64,000 nucleotides of DNA from Gammaproteobacteria bacterium (GCA_013373375.1 JABXHY010000040.1:45205-109204); one strand, 5' to 3'; shown: positions 10,236 through 20,124, counted from the stretch's first letter. Notes: generated from the sequence alone by a model not told the origin. Numbers and translations: made by a program.

Positions 10236-11603
10236 ATGTTTTCGAGCCTCAATAAAAACTCGTCATCAATGTGGGGAACATTAGTTCTTCTGATTGTTGC
10301 TGGAGAAGTTATTTTTGCTTTGCCATTCCACATCACACGTTTTTTCCGCCCAACATTTTTATCGGTTTTTCAACTCAACAATACCCAACTGGGTGATATG
10401 TTTGCGGTTTACGGCGTGATCGCTATGGTCAGTTATTTTCCAGGAGGAGTTATCGCCGACCGCCTTCCTGCAAAGCCGCTTATGATAGGCTCTCTCCTCG
10501 CAACTGCTCTTGGAGGTCTATTTTTACTGACAAAGCCAAATGCCTTCGAGCTGACGTGCTTGTTTGGTTATTGGGGGGTTACCACCATATTGCTGTTCTG
10601 GTCGGCAATGCTAAAGTCTATAAGGTTAGGCGCAAATCCCAATCAACAGGGACGTGCTTTTGGAGTGTTAGACGGTGGCAGAGGACTGATCGCCAGCTTG
10701 CTAGCTAGTGCAGCCGTATTAATATTTGCCACCATCACAGTGGATCCAAACACATCGACAGTTGAACAACAAAAGTCCGAGAATATTATTACGTCATTTA
10801 ACCAAGTGATTATTTTTTATACCGCTGTTACTTTGTGCACTGCACTTTTGTTATGGAGGTTTTGGCACCCTGAAGATCGAACACCGGAACAAATCAAAAC
10901 GACTCCTCCGCACTCTGGATCCATTTCTAAATTTCAAGCCTCGATCAAAGTAATTCTTAACTCATTCAAAGCTACTGCCAGTAACTCCCTTGTCTGGCTT
11001 CAAGCTGGAATTGTGGTATGCGCTTATTGTGGTTATAAGTCGCTGGATAATTATGGCGTGTTGGTGACCGATGTATATGGATGGAGTCAACTTGAGTCGT
11101 CGCAATTAACGAGTGCATTGAGTTACTCGAGACCATTCGCCGCAATTGTCGCAGGTATTTTAGCCGATAGATGGCGACCTTCGAATATCATCAATCTATG
11201 TTTCACCCTGGCCTTAATAGCTTTCGGTTTGATTGCATTCAGTCTTTTGCTCAACGTCAACCCATCGGACTCTAATACACAAGATACACTCACAACTTAT
11301 TTGTTAATTGTGAATTTATTTATCACGGCATTGGCAGTGTTTGCGCTACGAGCAGTTTATTTTGCTCTATTAGAAGAAAGCCACCTTGCTGTCCATCGAA
11401 CAGGAATGGCAATAGGCCTAATTTCATTTATCGGATACACACCTGATATATTTTTTGCATCGATAACAGGACGAATGCTAGATTCAGGAGAAATTTCTAC
11501 TGGTTTTGTACACTACTTCTATTTAATGACAGCGATAAGTGTCATCGGTCTTTGCTTAGGCATATTCCTGGTAAAAAAATTAAACACTAAACCTTATAAC
11601 TAG
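10236..11603 (+). CDS. Major facilitator superfamily transporter
   Basis: Predicted inner-membrane transporter of 455 residues with 12 hydrophobic segments in two halves. The first half has the MFS loop signature PGGVIADRLPAKP after the second helix; the second half has the matching AGILADRWRPS. The substrate cannot be told from sequence. The frame is open back to an ATG at 10119, but that start would overlap the divergent TIR gene and add a 39-residue tail without the usual features. ATG 10236 (protein begins MFSSLNKN) is more likely, though its ribosome-binding site is weak and ATG 10269 is also possible. The 3' end overlaps the convergent cyclotransferase gene by 4 bp. Confidence 0.85.
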   Translation: MFSSLNKNSSSMWGTLVLLIVAGEVIFALPFHITRFFRPTFLSVFQLNNTQLGDMFAVYGVIAMVSYFPGGVIADRLPAKPLMIGSLLATALGGLFLLTKPNAFELTCLFGYWGVTTILLFWSAMLKSIRLGANPNQQGRAFGVLDGGRGLIASLLASAAVLIFATITVDPNTSTVEQQKSENIITSFNQVIIFYTAVTLCTALLLWRFWHPEDRTPEQIKTTPPHSGSISKFQASIKVILNSFKATASNSLVWLQAGIVVCAYCGYKSLDNYGVLVTDVYGWSQLESSQLTSALSYSRPFAAIVAGILADRWRPSNIINLCFTLALIAFGLIAFSLLLNVNPSDSNTQDTLTTYLLIVNLFITALAVFALRAVYFALLEESHLAVHRTGMAIGLISFIGYTPDIFFASITGRMLDSGEISTGFVHYFYLMTAISVIGLCLGIFLVKKLNTKPYN

Positions 11604-12178
11604 CTCCACTCTAACCTGATAAGTTTTTTGAGTTCGGCTTCTATTTCAAATACATGAGCATCGTAAACATTATGGTCTCGTAATGCATTCGCAAGATTTA
11701 AAAGATAGTCTCGATTTTCGCCACTTGGTCCTCGACTTTCTAATATTTGTTGCGCGATAGTTGTTGCAGACTCCGGCCCTAAAAAAGCTTCGTTATGTTC
11801 ATCACCAATATAAACTAAGCCTACTGTTTGTTCTTCCGAAGTAAAAAATATCTCGACCTCGTGCCGCAGATAGCCATTCTTCTCTCGATGATCAAGGTGT
11901 TCAAATACATCATCCGTCACCTGATACGCCATGCCAAAGCACTCACTTTCTGGTTTAGGCACCAAGGTTAAAACTCTACCTGGAGCTTCAGGTGTGCCTC
12001 TATGGTCATGGCTACCTTGCCAAAAACGCCGCTCCCAATGTTTTATTGTCGCAGGACGGCTTGTTATAAAGGGAAAATCAACCTTATAAATGAGGGATCC
12101 ATAGCCAAATAGCCAGATCTCAGAAAATTGTGTGAGATCCTGTCGTTGCTTATTTAACTTTTGAGTATCGTGAGGCAT
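11600..12178 (-). CDS. Gamma-glutamylcyclotransferase, ChaC-like
   Basis: A 192-residue protein with the ChaC/GGCT fold signature: the substrate-binding loop FGYGSLIYK near residue 24 and the HLDHREKNGY segment near 93, which holds the Glu that acts as general acid/base in ChaC enzymes. The family removes 5-oxoproline from glutathione (ChaC type) or gamma-glutamyl peptides, in the cytosol. It is shorter than E. coli ChaC (231 aa). ATG 12178 is the only sensible start. It is transcribed convergently with the MFS gene and overlaps it by 4 bp. A second, unrelated-looking GGCT-like gene lies at 46010-46540. Confidence 0.85.
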   Translation of the reverse strand: MPHDTQKLNKQRQDLTQFSEIWLFGYGSLIYKVDFPFITSRPATIKHWERRFWQGSHDHRGTPEAPGRVLTLVPKPESECFGMAYQVTDDVFEHLDHREKNGYLRHEVEIFFTSEEQTVGLVYIGDEHNEAFLGPESATTIAQQILESRGPSGENRDYLLNLANALRDHNVYDAHVFEIEAELKKLIRLEWS

Positions 12179-12489
12179 AAGGTTACTACTTAATGTGCGT
12201 TTGTTAACAGAGTGATCCTAATCGCTACTATATTCTGCATAAATAGAAGCTCAAATGACGCTTAATCTATAATAGTATGCGACTTGATATGAACTCTAAT
12301 TAGAGAGTTTAAATTAAATGATAATGACTCTAAAGCTTAGTTACTCATTATATTCGATTAATGAAAGGTTCAGCTTTCGATAAATAAAATAAGTAGATGG
12401 GCGATTAATAGCCGCTATTTATTAACCCATGATTAAGATTCAGAACAATCTAGCGGTATCGAAACAAATGGTTATAAAGTGCAAATAGT
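12179..12489. other. Intergenic region with 12-bp palindrome
   Basis: This is 311 bp between the divergent cyclotransferase and NlpC/P60 genes. It holds no credible reading frame. A perfect 12-bp palindrome, CTCTAATTAGAG, lies at 12294-12305 and could be an operator for either divergent promoter, but nothing identifies a regulator. Confidence 0.4.
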
Positions 12490-13068
12490 GTGTTAAAGAC
12501 AATAAAGACATGGCAAATACTGACGGGCAGTTGCTTAATTTTACTAGGCATTGTGTCAGGTTGTTCGTCTTCTCCACATAAAGAATCTACTCAGCATTTT
12601 CCTGATGCGAAACGTACAGGGCTTCCGAAAACTAACGGAATCAAAAATAATTTAGATATCCACCGACGATACCAGAGTCAACGAGAGCAGAGTCAACAGG
12701 AACAGAATCAGCAGCTATTTCATTTATTTGAACGTTGGCAAGGCACACCTTATCAGCTGGGAGGTTTGTCTCGTCAAGGTATCGATTGCTCAGGCTGGAT
12801 TTTTCTCGTCTATCAATCGGTATTTCAACACACTATTCCTAGAACGACTTACCAGCAATCAAAATTGGGGACAAATATCAATCAAACACAACTGGAATTC
12901 GGAGACCTGGTATTTTTCAACACAGGTCCCAAAGTTCGGCATGTTGGTATTTTTATTGGCGACGATCAGTTTATGCACGCATCGACTCGTCGCGGTGTCA
13001 TCATTTCTAACTTAAATAATTCTTACTGGCGTCCTCGCTTTTGGCAAGCAAGGCGCATATTAAATTAA
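12490..13068 (+). CDS. NlpC/P60 family peptidoglycan endopeptidase lipoprotein
   Basis: A 192-residue lipoprotein starting at GTG 12490. The signal peptide ends in the lipobox GIVSGC (lipidated Cys25). A Q/E-rich linker (60-76) leads to an NlpC/P60 domain with nucleophile Cys100 (GIDCSGW), His151 (RHVGIFIG) and His163 (FMHAST), the papain-like triad of MepS/NlpC. The family cuts the D-iGlu-mDAP or mDAP-crosslink bond in the murein. It is probably anchored in the outer membrane, facing the periplasm. Length and layout match E. coli NlpC and MepS. It is a single gene. Confidence 0.92.
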   Translation: MLKTIKTWQILTGSCLILLGIVSGCSSSPHKESTQHFPDAKRTGLPKTNGIKNNLDIHRRYQSQREQSQQEQNQQLFHLFERWQGTPYQLGGLSRQGIDCSGWIFLVYQSVFQHTIPRTTYQQSKLGTNINQTQLEFGDLVFFNTGPKVRHVGIFIGDDQFMHASTRRGVIISNLNNSYWRPRFWQARRILN

Positions 13069-13098
13069 CCCGATGCGATTATTCAACCAATGCAATTA

Positions 13099-13581
13099 CT
13101 AGCTAGCAACCGCCGCAATTATTCCACCTAAAATACCAAAAACGAAAAACAGAGCAAAAAAGATCATGTAAATTAACGTGATAATGCCGACGAATTTCCA
13201 AAACGACTTTTGATACCGTAAAGCCTCAACAACATCACTCATATTACGACTGCTTTGCGCCTGACCAATTGCATTTGCGTATTTGTGTAACCAATAAGCA
13301 GGAAAAAATGCCAATAGAGAAAATGCCAGATAAACAATCCCCATCACAATACCAAACCCTGCACCCATGCCCGATGGCATTCCACTACCAGCCATCAATG
13401 TCGACATTCCAACCATCATGGCAACAGCAACTAACACCGTAAAGCCAAACATAATAAATCCCATAATTGAGCAGAGCCGAACCCATAATTTTGTATCAGT
13501 CAAATTTTGCAAAACGGATTCTATGGTTTCTTGCCCACCTAATACTTCCGACTGTGGTGCTGAGTAATTATTGTCTGTCAT
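13099..13581 (-). CDS. DUF5362-like inner-membrane protein
   Basis: A 160-residue protein with a short soluble N-terminus ending in a conserved TKLWVRLCSIMGFI motif, followed by four hydrophobic segments (one very Gly/Met-rich) and the cytosolic stretch ALRYQKSFWKFVGI between helices three and four. This layout matches the DUF5362 family of unknown function. I chose ATG 13581, which has AAGAGAG 4-10 nt upstream; a TTG at 13605 is in frame but has no such site. It is convergent with the NlpC/P60 gene and is not part of an obvious operon. Confidence 0.75.
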   Translation of the reverse strand: MTDNNYSAPQSEVLGGQETIESVLQNLTDTKLWVRLCSIMGFIMFGFTVLVAVAMMVGMSTLMAGSGMPSGMGAGFGIVMGIVYLAFSLLAFFPAYWLHKYANAIGQAQSSRNMSDVVEALRYQKSFWKFVGIITLIYMIFFALFFVFGILGGIIAAVAS

Positions 13582-13695
13582 TGTTAACTCTCTTTTATTA
13601 TTCAATCTTTATTATGGTCGAACAAAAATAATCTGCAACGATGTTTGGGTATTCACTATGTAAAGATCTTCACAAGATAAAGATTTTCACGATAT

Positions 13696-15450
13696 CTAGT
13701 TATTCACCACGCTTCCATTGACCAGTGTCATCATAATTTTTCCGTTGAGTAAGCGCGATGGTTGCTGGCTCGACATATTTAACGGATCAATATTCATCAC
13801 GGTCAGATCAGCAGCGTACCCTACTTTAATTTGCCCCATTGAGTTTTCACGAAATGACGCAAAAGCAGGCCATCGGGTGAACCCAAAAATAGTTTCTTCT
13901 GCGGTTAAACGTTGCTCAGGATACCAACCATCCTCAGGATCCATTTGTTTATCTTTCCGAGTGACTGCAGAATGCAAACCATAGAAAAAAGAATGATCCG
14001 AACCGGGCAAATCTGAGTTTAATATTAATTTTGTATTAACTCGTCTCAGATCTCGCCACGCATATGCACCAGCAATTCGAACGGGTCCAAGACGTGTTTC
14101 AGCCCACTTCTTATCTTCAACAGCGTGAGCGGGCTCCATGGACGCTATGATGTCTAATTCCGCAAGGCGAGGTAAATCATCCGGGTGCAATATTTGAGCA
14201 TGCTCGATACGGTGACGATTGCTTTTCGCTTCAGGATTTTTGGCAAAATACTCTGCAAAAAAATCTAAGGTTTCTCGATTACCCGCATCACCAATGGCAT
14301 GAATGCCCACTTGGAATCCTTTTGCCATTAGTCGTTTAACTAAAACCTGATTATATCCGTATTGATTTCCGGAGACTCCCTTATGCCCCGGCTGATCAGC
14401 ATAATCATCTAATAAACGTGCGCCACGCGAACCAAGAGCACCATCGTAATAGGCTTTCACTGAGCGAACATCAAACCAACCATCAGGATCAATGTAAGGT
14501 CCTCGAGAAATCCACTCTTCCACTAACTCACTATCCCGAGCAGAAATCATGGCATACACTTTTATCGGCAATTTATTTTGTCGATGCAATGACTCAAAAG
14601 CATTAATGTGGCGACTGTCTGCCCCCGCTTGATGAATAGCAACATAACCATCGTTTGCCATTCTGTTTAAACCAGCGAGCACCCATTGTTCAAATACTTG
14701 ATCTGATGCAGGGGGAATAGCGTCCATCATTAATGTCGTCGCTCGGTTTAACAAAATGCCCGATGGTAATCCGTTCTCTCCCTGTACAATAAACCCTCCT
14801 ACTGGCGATTGAGTACTCGCAGAAATATTGGCAGCAACCAAAGCTTTTGAATTCGCCCAAACCGCAAAACCATGCAAACTTTTTAAAACAACAGGATTAT
14901 GAGGAAAAGCTTTGTCTAGAATTGACCGGGTTGGATAGTTATCGGCCCATGCGCCTTCATCCCATCCTTGTCCTACAATCCACTCTCCCTCTTTTATATT
15001 ATTTTCCTTTGCATAATTCATTACTCGTTCGACCGCTTCTTGATGTGTTTTCACACCAATCAAATTGGCTCTTGATAAAACCTCTCCTAATTCAGCAATG
15101 TGAACATGTGAATCAATCAGTCCTGGTAATACAATATTCCCTTTTAAATCGATCACTTTTTTTGCTGAAGATTCATATTCAGATCGTATAGCATCATCAC
15201 CAACGGCGATGATTTTTCCTTTATCAATCACGATAGTCGTTGCATCAGGCACCCAGCGACTATTATTAAACGGTGCTTGGTCTGAAGGCTCTCCATTTCC
15301 ATTCGGTTCCGACCACGAGAAAGTATAAACTTCTCCATTGGTTAAAATTAAATCAACAGAGTCAGTATTAGAATTGGTTTGCATTTTGTCCGAGGGACTG
15401 CAGCCAACTAAACCAAAAACAATCAATGTACAAATGAGAAATGCACGCAT
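13696..15450 (-). CDS. Amidohydrolase family lipoprotein (YtcJ-like, amidohydrolase 3)
   Basis: A 584-residue protein with a lipoprotein signal (LIVFGLVGC), so probably periplasmic and membrane-tethered. The metal-dependent amidohydrolase barrel has LPGLIDSHVH near residue 112, VGIHAIGDAG near 375, HRIEHAQ near 407 and a late aspartate in LILNSDLPGSD. The C-terminal ADLTVMNIDPLNM segment completes the composite beta-sandwich. YtcJ-type enzymes act on amide or imide bonds; the substrate is unknown. I use ATG 15450 (protein begins MRAFLI) with AAGGCG upstream, rather than the preceding TTG. Confidence 0.88.
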   Translation of the reverse strand: MRAFLICTLIVFGLVGCSPSDKMQTNSNTDSVDLILTNGEVYTFSWSEPNGNGEPSDQAPFNNSRWVPDATTIVIDKGKIIAVGDDAIRSEYESSAKKVIDLKGNIVLPGLIDSHVHIAELGEVLSRANLIGVKTHQEAVERVMNYAKENNIKEGEWIVGQGWDEGAWADNYPTRSILDKAFPHNPVVLKSLHGFAVWANSKALVAANISASTQSPVGGFIVQGENGLPSGILLNRATTLMMDAIPPASDQVFEQWVLAGLNRMANDGYVAIHQAGADSRHINAFESLHRQNKLPIKVYAMISARDSELVEEWISRGPYIDPDGWFDVRSVKAYYDGALGSRGARLLDDYADQPGHKGVSGNQYGYNQVLVKRLMAKGFQVGIHAIGDAGNRETLDFFAEYFAKNPEAKSNRHRIEHAQILHPDDLPRLAELDIIASMEPAHAVEDKKWAETRLGPVRIAGAYAWRDLRRVNTKLILNSDLPGSDHSFFYGLHSAVTRKDKQMDPEDGWYPEQRLTAEETIFGFTRWPAFASFRENSMGQIKVGYAADLTVMNIDPLNMSSQQPSRLLNGKIMMTLVNGSVVNN

Positions 15451-15618
15451 CAATGACGCCTTTTTATTAGAGTTATTATTAATGTTATCGCCAGGCTATT
15501 TTGCTTAAACTTCAAATTAGAAATTTCAAACTAAAGAAGCCTATTTTTAATTTTTAATAAAAGTTAACTTAGCCCGTCTGCTGAATAATTTGTGTTTATT
15601 CTTTGCTGAAAACGCTTA

Positions 15619-16686
15619 TTATTTTATATCGTTACGTTTCGCAGCAATGATTTGCAGTTTTTTTCGATACACCGAAATACTATGATCAGATAAAAATGTT
15701 TTCCATGGTAATTTTTTATAGATCACAGCTTTCATGCGATAAAAACCACTAACATAGTAAATGAGTTCGACATCTTTGAAATCACCGGGAGGACAATTGG
15801 TCAGATATTTCATATCGCCTCCATGATAATAACCTCCAAATGTTGCCAGTATCCATTTATGCCATTGTTTTCCAACCACAGGTATGAGCCGAATTAACCA
15901 ACTCAATACGGTCATCATATCTTGATCAGGTGGAAGCATGGTGACGCAGTCTGCTGCATTCACCACTCGGTATAAAGGTGTTTTCATACCAGAAACCCAG
16001 GTTTCATCGCCTACACGTGGTGAACCAAAAGTATAACAAGCTGCTATACCTGCTTTATGCACTAATTTTTTCGCAGCAATGGTTGCTAATGCACCACCAA
16101 GACTGTGACCGGTAATAAACAAAGGTTTACTCGCGACAGACTCTTTCTTTAATTCAGTTTGAATAGATAAGCACACTGTATCGAATGCTTGACTAAAACC
16201 TTGGTGAATTCTTCCACCAGATGGACAGGGGATGCTTTTTGCTTTGGCATCAGACTTTATATCTTTGATACTGGTCGCTTCGGTACCCCGAAAAGCCAAT
16301 ACTATGTGATCACTAAACTCAACTAAAATTGCCTGAGTACCATCCTTATCGAATGTTGGTTCAATTAAAGACATTCGAATAACTTTTAATTGCTCCAGTA
16401 GGTGCTTTTTCTCAACCTCAGGATCGTAGCTGCCCATTGCAATCAGTTCACTGATCAATTTACTTTTCTTTGACTTGAGCAATCGGTTGCTAAGATCAAT
16501 AAAGGCTTGTTGCTGTTGCTCCGAGCTAAACAGCGGATTAAATTTTATATAAGCAAGTTCAGAAAGACAGGCCATCAACCAAGCGCTTCTATCGCTGTAC
16601 GCTTTTCTATAATTGGGTATCGCTTTATCAAGTAACTGTTCAATCAGCTTAAGATCGTCGAGCGAATTGGCAAGTTGTTCTGTCAT
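15619..16686 (-). CDS. Class 3 lipase family protein
   Basis: A 355-residue alpha/beta hydrolase with the lipase_3 signature. The nucleophile elbow GHSLGGA places the Ser at 195, the Asp is probably 247 (NAADCVTMLPPD), and the His lies in the GYYHGGD segment near 289. The oxyanion-region motif LAFRGTE is near 130. There is no signal peptide, so the enzyme looks cytosolic or leaderless. The N-terminal 100 residues are helical and predicted to cap the domain. Glycerolipid or another ester is the likely substrate, by family. It is transcribed divergently from the lipoprotein gene at 17075. Confidence 0.88.
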   Translation of the reverse strand: MTEQLANSLDDLKLIEQLLDKAIPNYRKAYSDRSAWLMACLSELAYIKFNPLFSSEQQQQAFIDLSNRLLKSKKSKLISELIAMGSYDPEVEKKHLLEQLKVIRMSLIEPTFDKDGTQAILVEFSDHIVLAFRGTEATSIKDIKSDAKAKSIPCPSGGRIHQGFSQAFDTVCLSIQTELKKESVASKPLFITGHSLGGALATIAAKKLVHKAGIAACYTFGSPRVGDETWVSGMKTPLYRVVNAADCVTMLPPDQDMMTVLSWLIRLIPVVGKQWHKWILATFGGYYHGGDMKYLTNCPPGDFKDVELIYYVSGFYRMKAVIYKKLPWKTFLSDHSISVYRKKLQIIAAKRNDIK

Positions 16687-17074
16687 GAGGTCATCCTTTA
16701 CTAATGGCTTCCGTTAAAGACATGTTACTTTATTTTAAGTTTGCACTCACAAGAATCAAACTTAAAGTTCATCAAATACTTTAATAATTTCTGTTTTGAG
16801 ATATTTGTTATTAGGCAGCTATGCTTTTCAGTACTTACCTTTCAGCATTTACTTTTCAACAAAAGTGCCTTTCAAAATCATGCCTTTAAACTTAATAGTG
16901 AACTAAACCACCGGAGACATTGAAATGCGAGATATTTTTTAAATTAATCTAATCTTTTTGAGGTGATTAAGTTGGCAGATATTTTCTACCTCGTTATATT
17001 ATTTAATCAGGGAATTATTCGATGCATTAAAATGAATGCACTATTGAAACATAACACATAAGGAAAGCATCTCT
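16687..17074. other. Divergent intergenic region
   Basis: This is 388 bp between the lipase and the lipoprotein gene at 17075. The 60-codon frame at 16741-16923 has phenylalanine-rich, low-information sequence and no ribosome-binding site, so I treat it as non-coding. A good promoter candidate for the rightward genes lies at 16972-17000. Confidence 0.4.
16972..17000 (+). promoter_or_regulatory. Predicted sigma-70 promoter for 17075-17934
   Basis: TTGGCA at 16972-16977 and TATATT at 16995-17000 are separated by exactly 17 bp. The start codon of the first gene is 75 bp downstream, preceded by an AGGAA ribosome-binding site. This is a prediction from consensus match only. Confidence 0.4.
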
Positions 17075-17584
17075 ATGTTACATCCCACTCACCAAAAGAA
17101 TCTCTCTCTAAATTCGAATATTCAAAACTTTGTGTTTAAATGGTTAGTCCTGTTCATCACTTTATCACTGAGCACAGGCTGTGCATTTAAAGTAAAACTG
17201 GTAGGACAATACGATGCGTTAGTTGACCAATCAGTTTTAAACTTACAGTCTGAGACCGAGAGCCATATAAACACCATTTTAGAAAACAGTGGCCAGGGCG
17301 CTGGCAGCTACGATCAATCAAAAGATTTTTATACCCAATCCATTGGCAAAGTCGATGCGTTGATTACGCGCGCAAAGGTCCTCGAAGATAAATTAAAGCG
17401 TCAACCTCTTACAGATAACTTTATTGCATTAAAACAACAGTACGAAGATTTAAGAACACTGCACAAAATGCCTTTCAATCAAAATGCAATATCCAGTGGT
17501 CAAAAATCGATGCAACAAAGTTTTGATGCAATAGTCAAACATCTTGTATTCCTAAAATGGAATCAAGAACAACCTGAAATATAA
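17075..17584 (+). CDS. Small lipoprotein of unknown function
   Basis: A 169-residue protein with a signal peptide of unusual length (N-region about 25 residues) and lipobox LSTGC, which puts the mature Cys near residue 36. The mature part is mostly helical and charged and has no motif I recognise. AGGAA lies ahead of ATG 17075. It forms a likely two-gene operon with the gene 17 bp downstream, ended by the hairpin at 17994. Confidence 0.75.
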   Translation: MLHPTHQKNLSLNSNIQNFVFKWLVLFITLSLSTGCAFKVKLVGQYDALVDQSVLNLQSETESHINTILENSGQGAGSYDQSKDFYTQSIGKVDALITRAKVLEDKLKRQPLTDNFIALKQQYEDLRTLHKMPFNQNAISSGQKSMQQSFDAIVKHLVFLKWNQEQPEI

Positions 17585-17601
17585 AAAGTCAAGGAGCTGA
17601 T

Positions 17602-17934
17602 ATGAACGAACAAGACATTCAAAACCTAATTGCAAAAATTGGGGTTGCTGTAAAGGATTCCTTAGGCGATAAATGGGCCGAAGCAAAAACTTTTGCCGAT
17701 AGTGAAGCAAAAAAATTCGCCCAAAATATTGCCGAAATCGCGTTTTGGAAGGAAACCGGACAAATCACTGAAGAGCAAGCAAAAGTACTCATGCGAATGC
17801 ATCAACGATCAATGAAAATGGTACTTACAACACTAGAAGGCATAAGCCTTGTAATGGCGGAACGTGCTATGAATGCTGCGTTAGATGCGATAAGAGGGTT
17901 GGTAAATGGGTTGGTTGGCTTTGAGTTGATTTAA
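17602..17934 (+). CDS. Small helical protein of unknown function
   Basis: A 110-residue, probably cytosolic, all-helical protein with a strong AAGGAG site before ATG 17602. The sequence is Ala/Lys-rich with amphipathic periodicity; the C-terminal RGLVNGLVGFELI could contact membrane. I do not recognise the family. It is co-transcribed with the lipoprotein gene upstream, so the two may act together at the envelope. Confidence 0.7.
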   Translation: MNEQDIQNLIAKIGVAVKDSLGDKWAEAKTFADSEAKKFAQNIAEIAFWKETGQITEEQAKVLMRMHQRSMKMVLTTLEGISLVMAERAMNAALDAIRGLVNGLVGFELI

Positions 17935-17993
17935 CACGAATACAGACTTTCTTAATAAAAGGATCACTGCGGGCAATAGTGATCTGGACTCTC

Positions 17994-18023
17994 AAAAAAA
18001 CACTATTTCGATAGTGTTTTTTT
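17994..18023 (+). terminator. Rho-independent terminator
   Basis: A perfect stem of CACTAT/ATAGTG extended by A7/T7 closes a TTCG tetraloop (18007-18010), with a run of seven T at 18017-18023. It follows the 17075-17934 operon by about 60 bp. Because of the flanking A run it could also work on the other strand. Confidence 0.9.
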
Positions 18024-18129
18024 GTTATGGGGCCTGATTAAAAACTTTAATAGGCTTATTAAAGTTTCCGCACACTCAAACAGTTATTCGTTGAGTGTTA
18101 ATAAAATAAAGCACTTTGAGGAAATAAAA

Positions 18130-20124
18130 ATGCGTGTTTTAAAATTATTAATGATCACATTAATTTTTGTAATTCCATCTATCGCCAGTTCAAAATACAT
18201 TACATGGCGAACGTCAAATATAGCTGAAAGAACAACATTTAAAGAAACCCTCAGTAACTTGTCATCCAGCAACACCAAGGTGGATGAAATTACCATTAAA
18301 TCAGATGGACAATGGATAATTATTGCAAACGACATTGTTTACACCAGCAGTAATTTTCCTAGTTCGGTTTACAACAAAGTCACTCAATACATTAACTCTG
18401 GTCGTACTATTGATGTTGTTGCATTTACGCCATCAGGTAACTGGGTGGTGGTTGCGGAAGACTGGCTCTATCGAAGTGGAGGCTTACCATCTTCGAACCT
18501 TTTACTTGAAAAAGTCAAGAGTCGTCAAAATGCCGGACATCGAATCGATGAACTTGCCTTAACCAATAACGGATGGGTGATCGTTTCAGGTGGATGGGTG
18601 TATGCGGAAAATATGCCTCAAAATCTTTTTGACGCACTTGTTGAGCGAGATAAAAGTAAGCGCCGAATCAATCATATTTCAATCAATAGCGATAACAGTT
18701 GGGTCCTCATCGCTGACCAATGGTTTGCCAGTAGCGGATTGTCCGATCAAATGATCGATCATTTACAAATTTGGCAAGCAAACAAAAGAAATTTCGAACA
18801 TGTGACACTCGCTTCTGGTAATAACTTTGTCATGTACGGTGGTAATTATTCTCCAAAATCGGATCGTATGAGTCAAATCGAGTATCAACTCGGTAATAAC
18901 AATGACAATGTTTATCAACGAATGAGAGAACAAAACATTCCTGGTATGAGTATCGCCATTATTGATAACGGCAAAGTTACTTATCAACGTGGCTATGGGA
19001 CACTTGAAAAAGGCACGCAAAAATGGGTACGGTCAAGTAGCCCCTTCCCGGTTGGCTCTATGAGTAAATACTTAGCGTCATTGGGTCTAATGTCATTAGT
19101 TGACGACAATCAAATAGAAGTTGATACCACTATCAAAGAAATGGAAGGTCAAGTCGCAAGCTGGGTAGGATTAGTCGAGTTCTACAGTGACTTTTTTGAA
19201 GTTAACAACCCCATGTCGCCCGAAGTCAATTTAGAAATGCTGTTAAGTCACACTGCACACTTTAACAATGGTGCAACATATATTGATCCAGCACACAGCA
19301 CCGCCACTTACAGTACTATCAATTATTTGATGGGTTGGGGTTGCGACAGTGCGGGCTGCGCTTACAAGAAAAATGCGACACCCGGTTGGTTTGATGAAAA
19401 TATGGGTAATGGACATCCTGGCGATATATTTAAATATTCGAACAAAGGCTATTTAGCGGCACAATTAATGGCTGAAACAGCCAGTAACAAAACCTGGCCG
19501 GAATTAATGCAAAATAATATTTTAGGTCCATTAGGAATGACTAATTCAATCTATAATGAAATTTTGCCGGCCAACTGGAAAGCTCGTGCTGCCGCCAATC
19601 ACGACGGCAACGGCAATCCACTGCCGTGGTATCGAATTCCAAATTATGCCGCAGGCGGATTATACGCCTCTGCTGCTGACTACGCCGAAACTATGATTTT
19701 GTTAATGAAAGATGGTAAAAAAGATCGAATCTTGACTCTTCCTGACGGAAGTAAATTAAACTGGCCGTTACAAGTTATCTCTTCAAGTTCAGTTGACGAA
19801 ATCCTCAAAGATCGAAAACCCAAAGATAATTCCGGCGGTATATCCGGCAGCTTAGGTGGACAGTCTGATATGAAACATGGATACGGGTTAGGTGTCGAGT
19901 TGCAAAGTAGTGATAATCTTAACTATCAATATTTTACACATGGAGGTGCTGTAAACGGAGGAGGTTCATGTATGGAAGGTGAAATGAAATCGAAAAAAGG
20001 CATTGTCATTACTATCAATGGACCTTTTACCAAGAACATAAACTTTTTAAGGGATTTACGACAGGCTTTTAGAAAAGCGTATGGACTTCCATTAGAGACG
20101 GTTAAATTTGCACAAAGCTGTTGA
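18130..20124 (+). CDS. Secreted beta-lactamase-family serine hydrolase with N-terminal repeats
   Basis: A 664-residue protein with a Sec signal (cleavage near IASSK). Residues 45-240 contain about four copies of a 45-residue repeat with the pattern [I/V]DEI.I...G.W.[I/V][I/V]......Y, resembling a small propeller-like module. The catalytic part is a class C-like (AmpC/PF00144) domain with Ser310-x-x-Lys313 (GSMSK), Tyr436-Ser-Asn (YSNKGY) and His604-Gly-Gly. Family members hydrolyse beta-lactams, D-amino peptides or esters; the substrate is unknown. I chose ATG 18130 because GAGGAA lies upstream and the signal peptide starts there; the frame extends upstream to 18022 without support. Confidence 0.88.
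   Translation: MRVLKLLMITLIFVIPSIASSKYITWRTSNIAERTTFKETLSNLSSSNTKVDEITIKSDGQWIIIANDIVYTSSNFPSSVYNKVTQYINSGRTIDVVAFTPSGNWVVVAEDWLYRSGGLPSSNLLLEKVKSRQNAGHRIDELALTNNGWVIVSGGWVYAENMPQNLFDALVERDKSKRRINHISINSDNSWVLIADQWFASSGLSDQMIDHLQIWQANKRNFEHVTLASGNNFVMYGGNYSPKSDRMSQIEYQLGNNNDNVYQRMREQNIPGMSIAIIDNGKVTYQRGYGTLEKGTQKWVRSSSPFPVGSMSKYLASLGLMSLVDDNQIEVDTTIKEMEGQVASWVGLVEFYSDFFEVNNPMSPEVNLEMLLSHTAHFNNGATYIDPAHSTATYSTINYLMGWGCDSAGCAYKKNATPGWFDENMGNGHPGDIFKYSNKGYLAAQLMAETASNKTWPELMQNNILGPLGMTNSIYNEILPANWKARAAANHDGNGNPLPWYRIPNYAAGGLYASAADYAETMILLMKDGKKDRILTLPDGSKLNWPLQVISSSSVDEILKDRKPKDNSGGISGSLGGQSDMKHGYGLGVELQSSDNLNYQYFTHGGAVNGGGSCMEGEMKSKKGIVITINGPFTKNINFLRDLRQAFRKAYGLPLETVKFAQSC

Noticed and set aside
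16741..16923. 60-codon plus-strand frame as a gene
   Set aside because: Low-information Phe-rich sequence, no ribosome-binding site, and it lies in a divergent promoter region.
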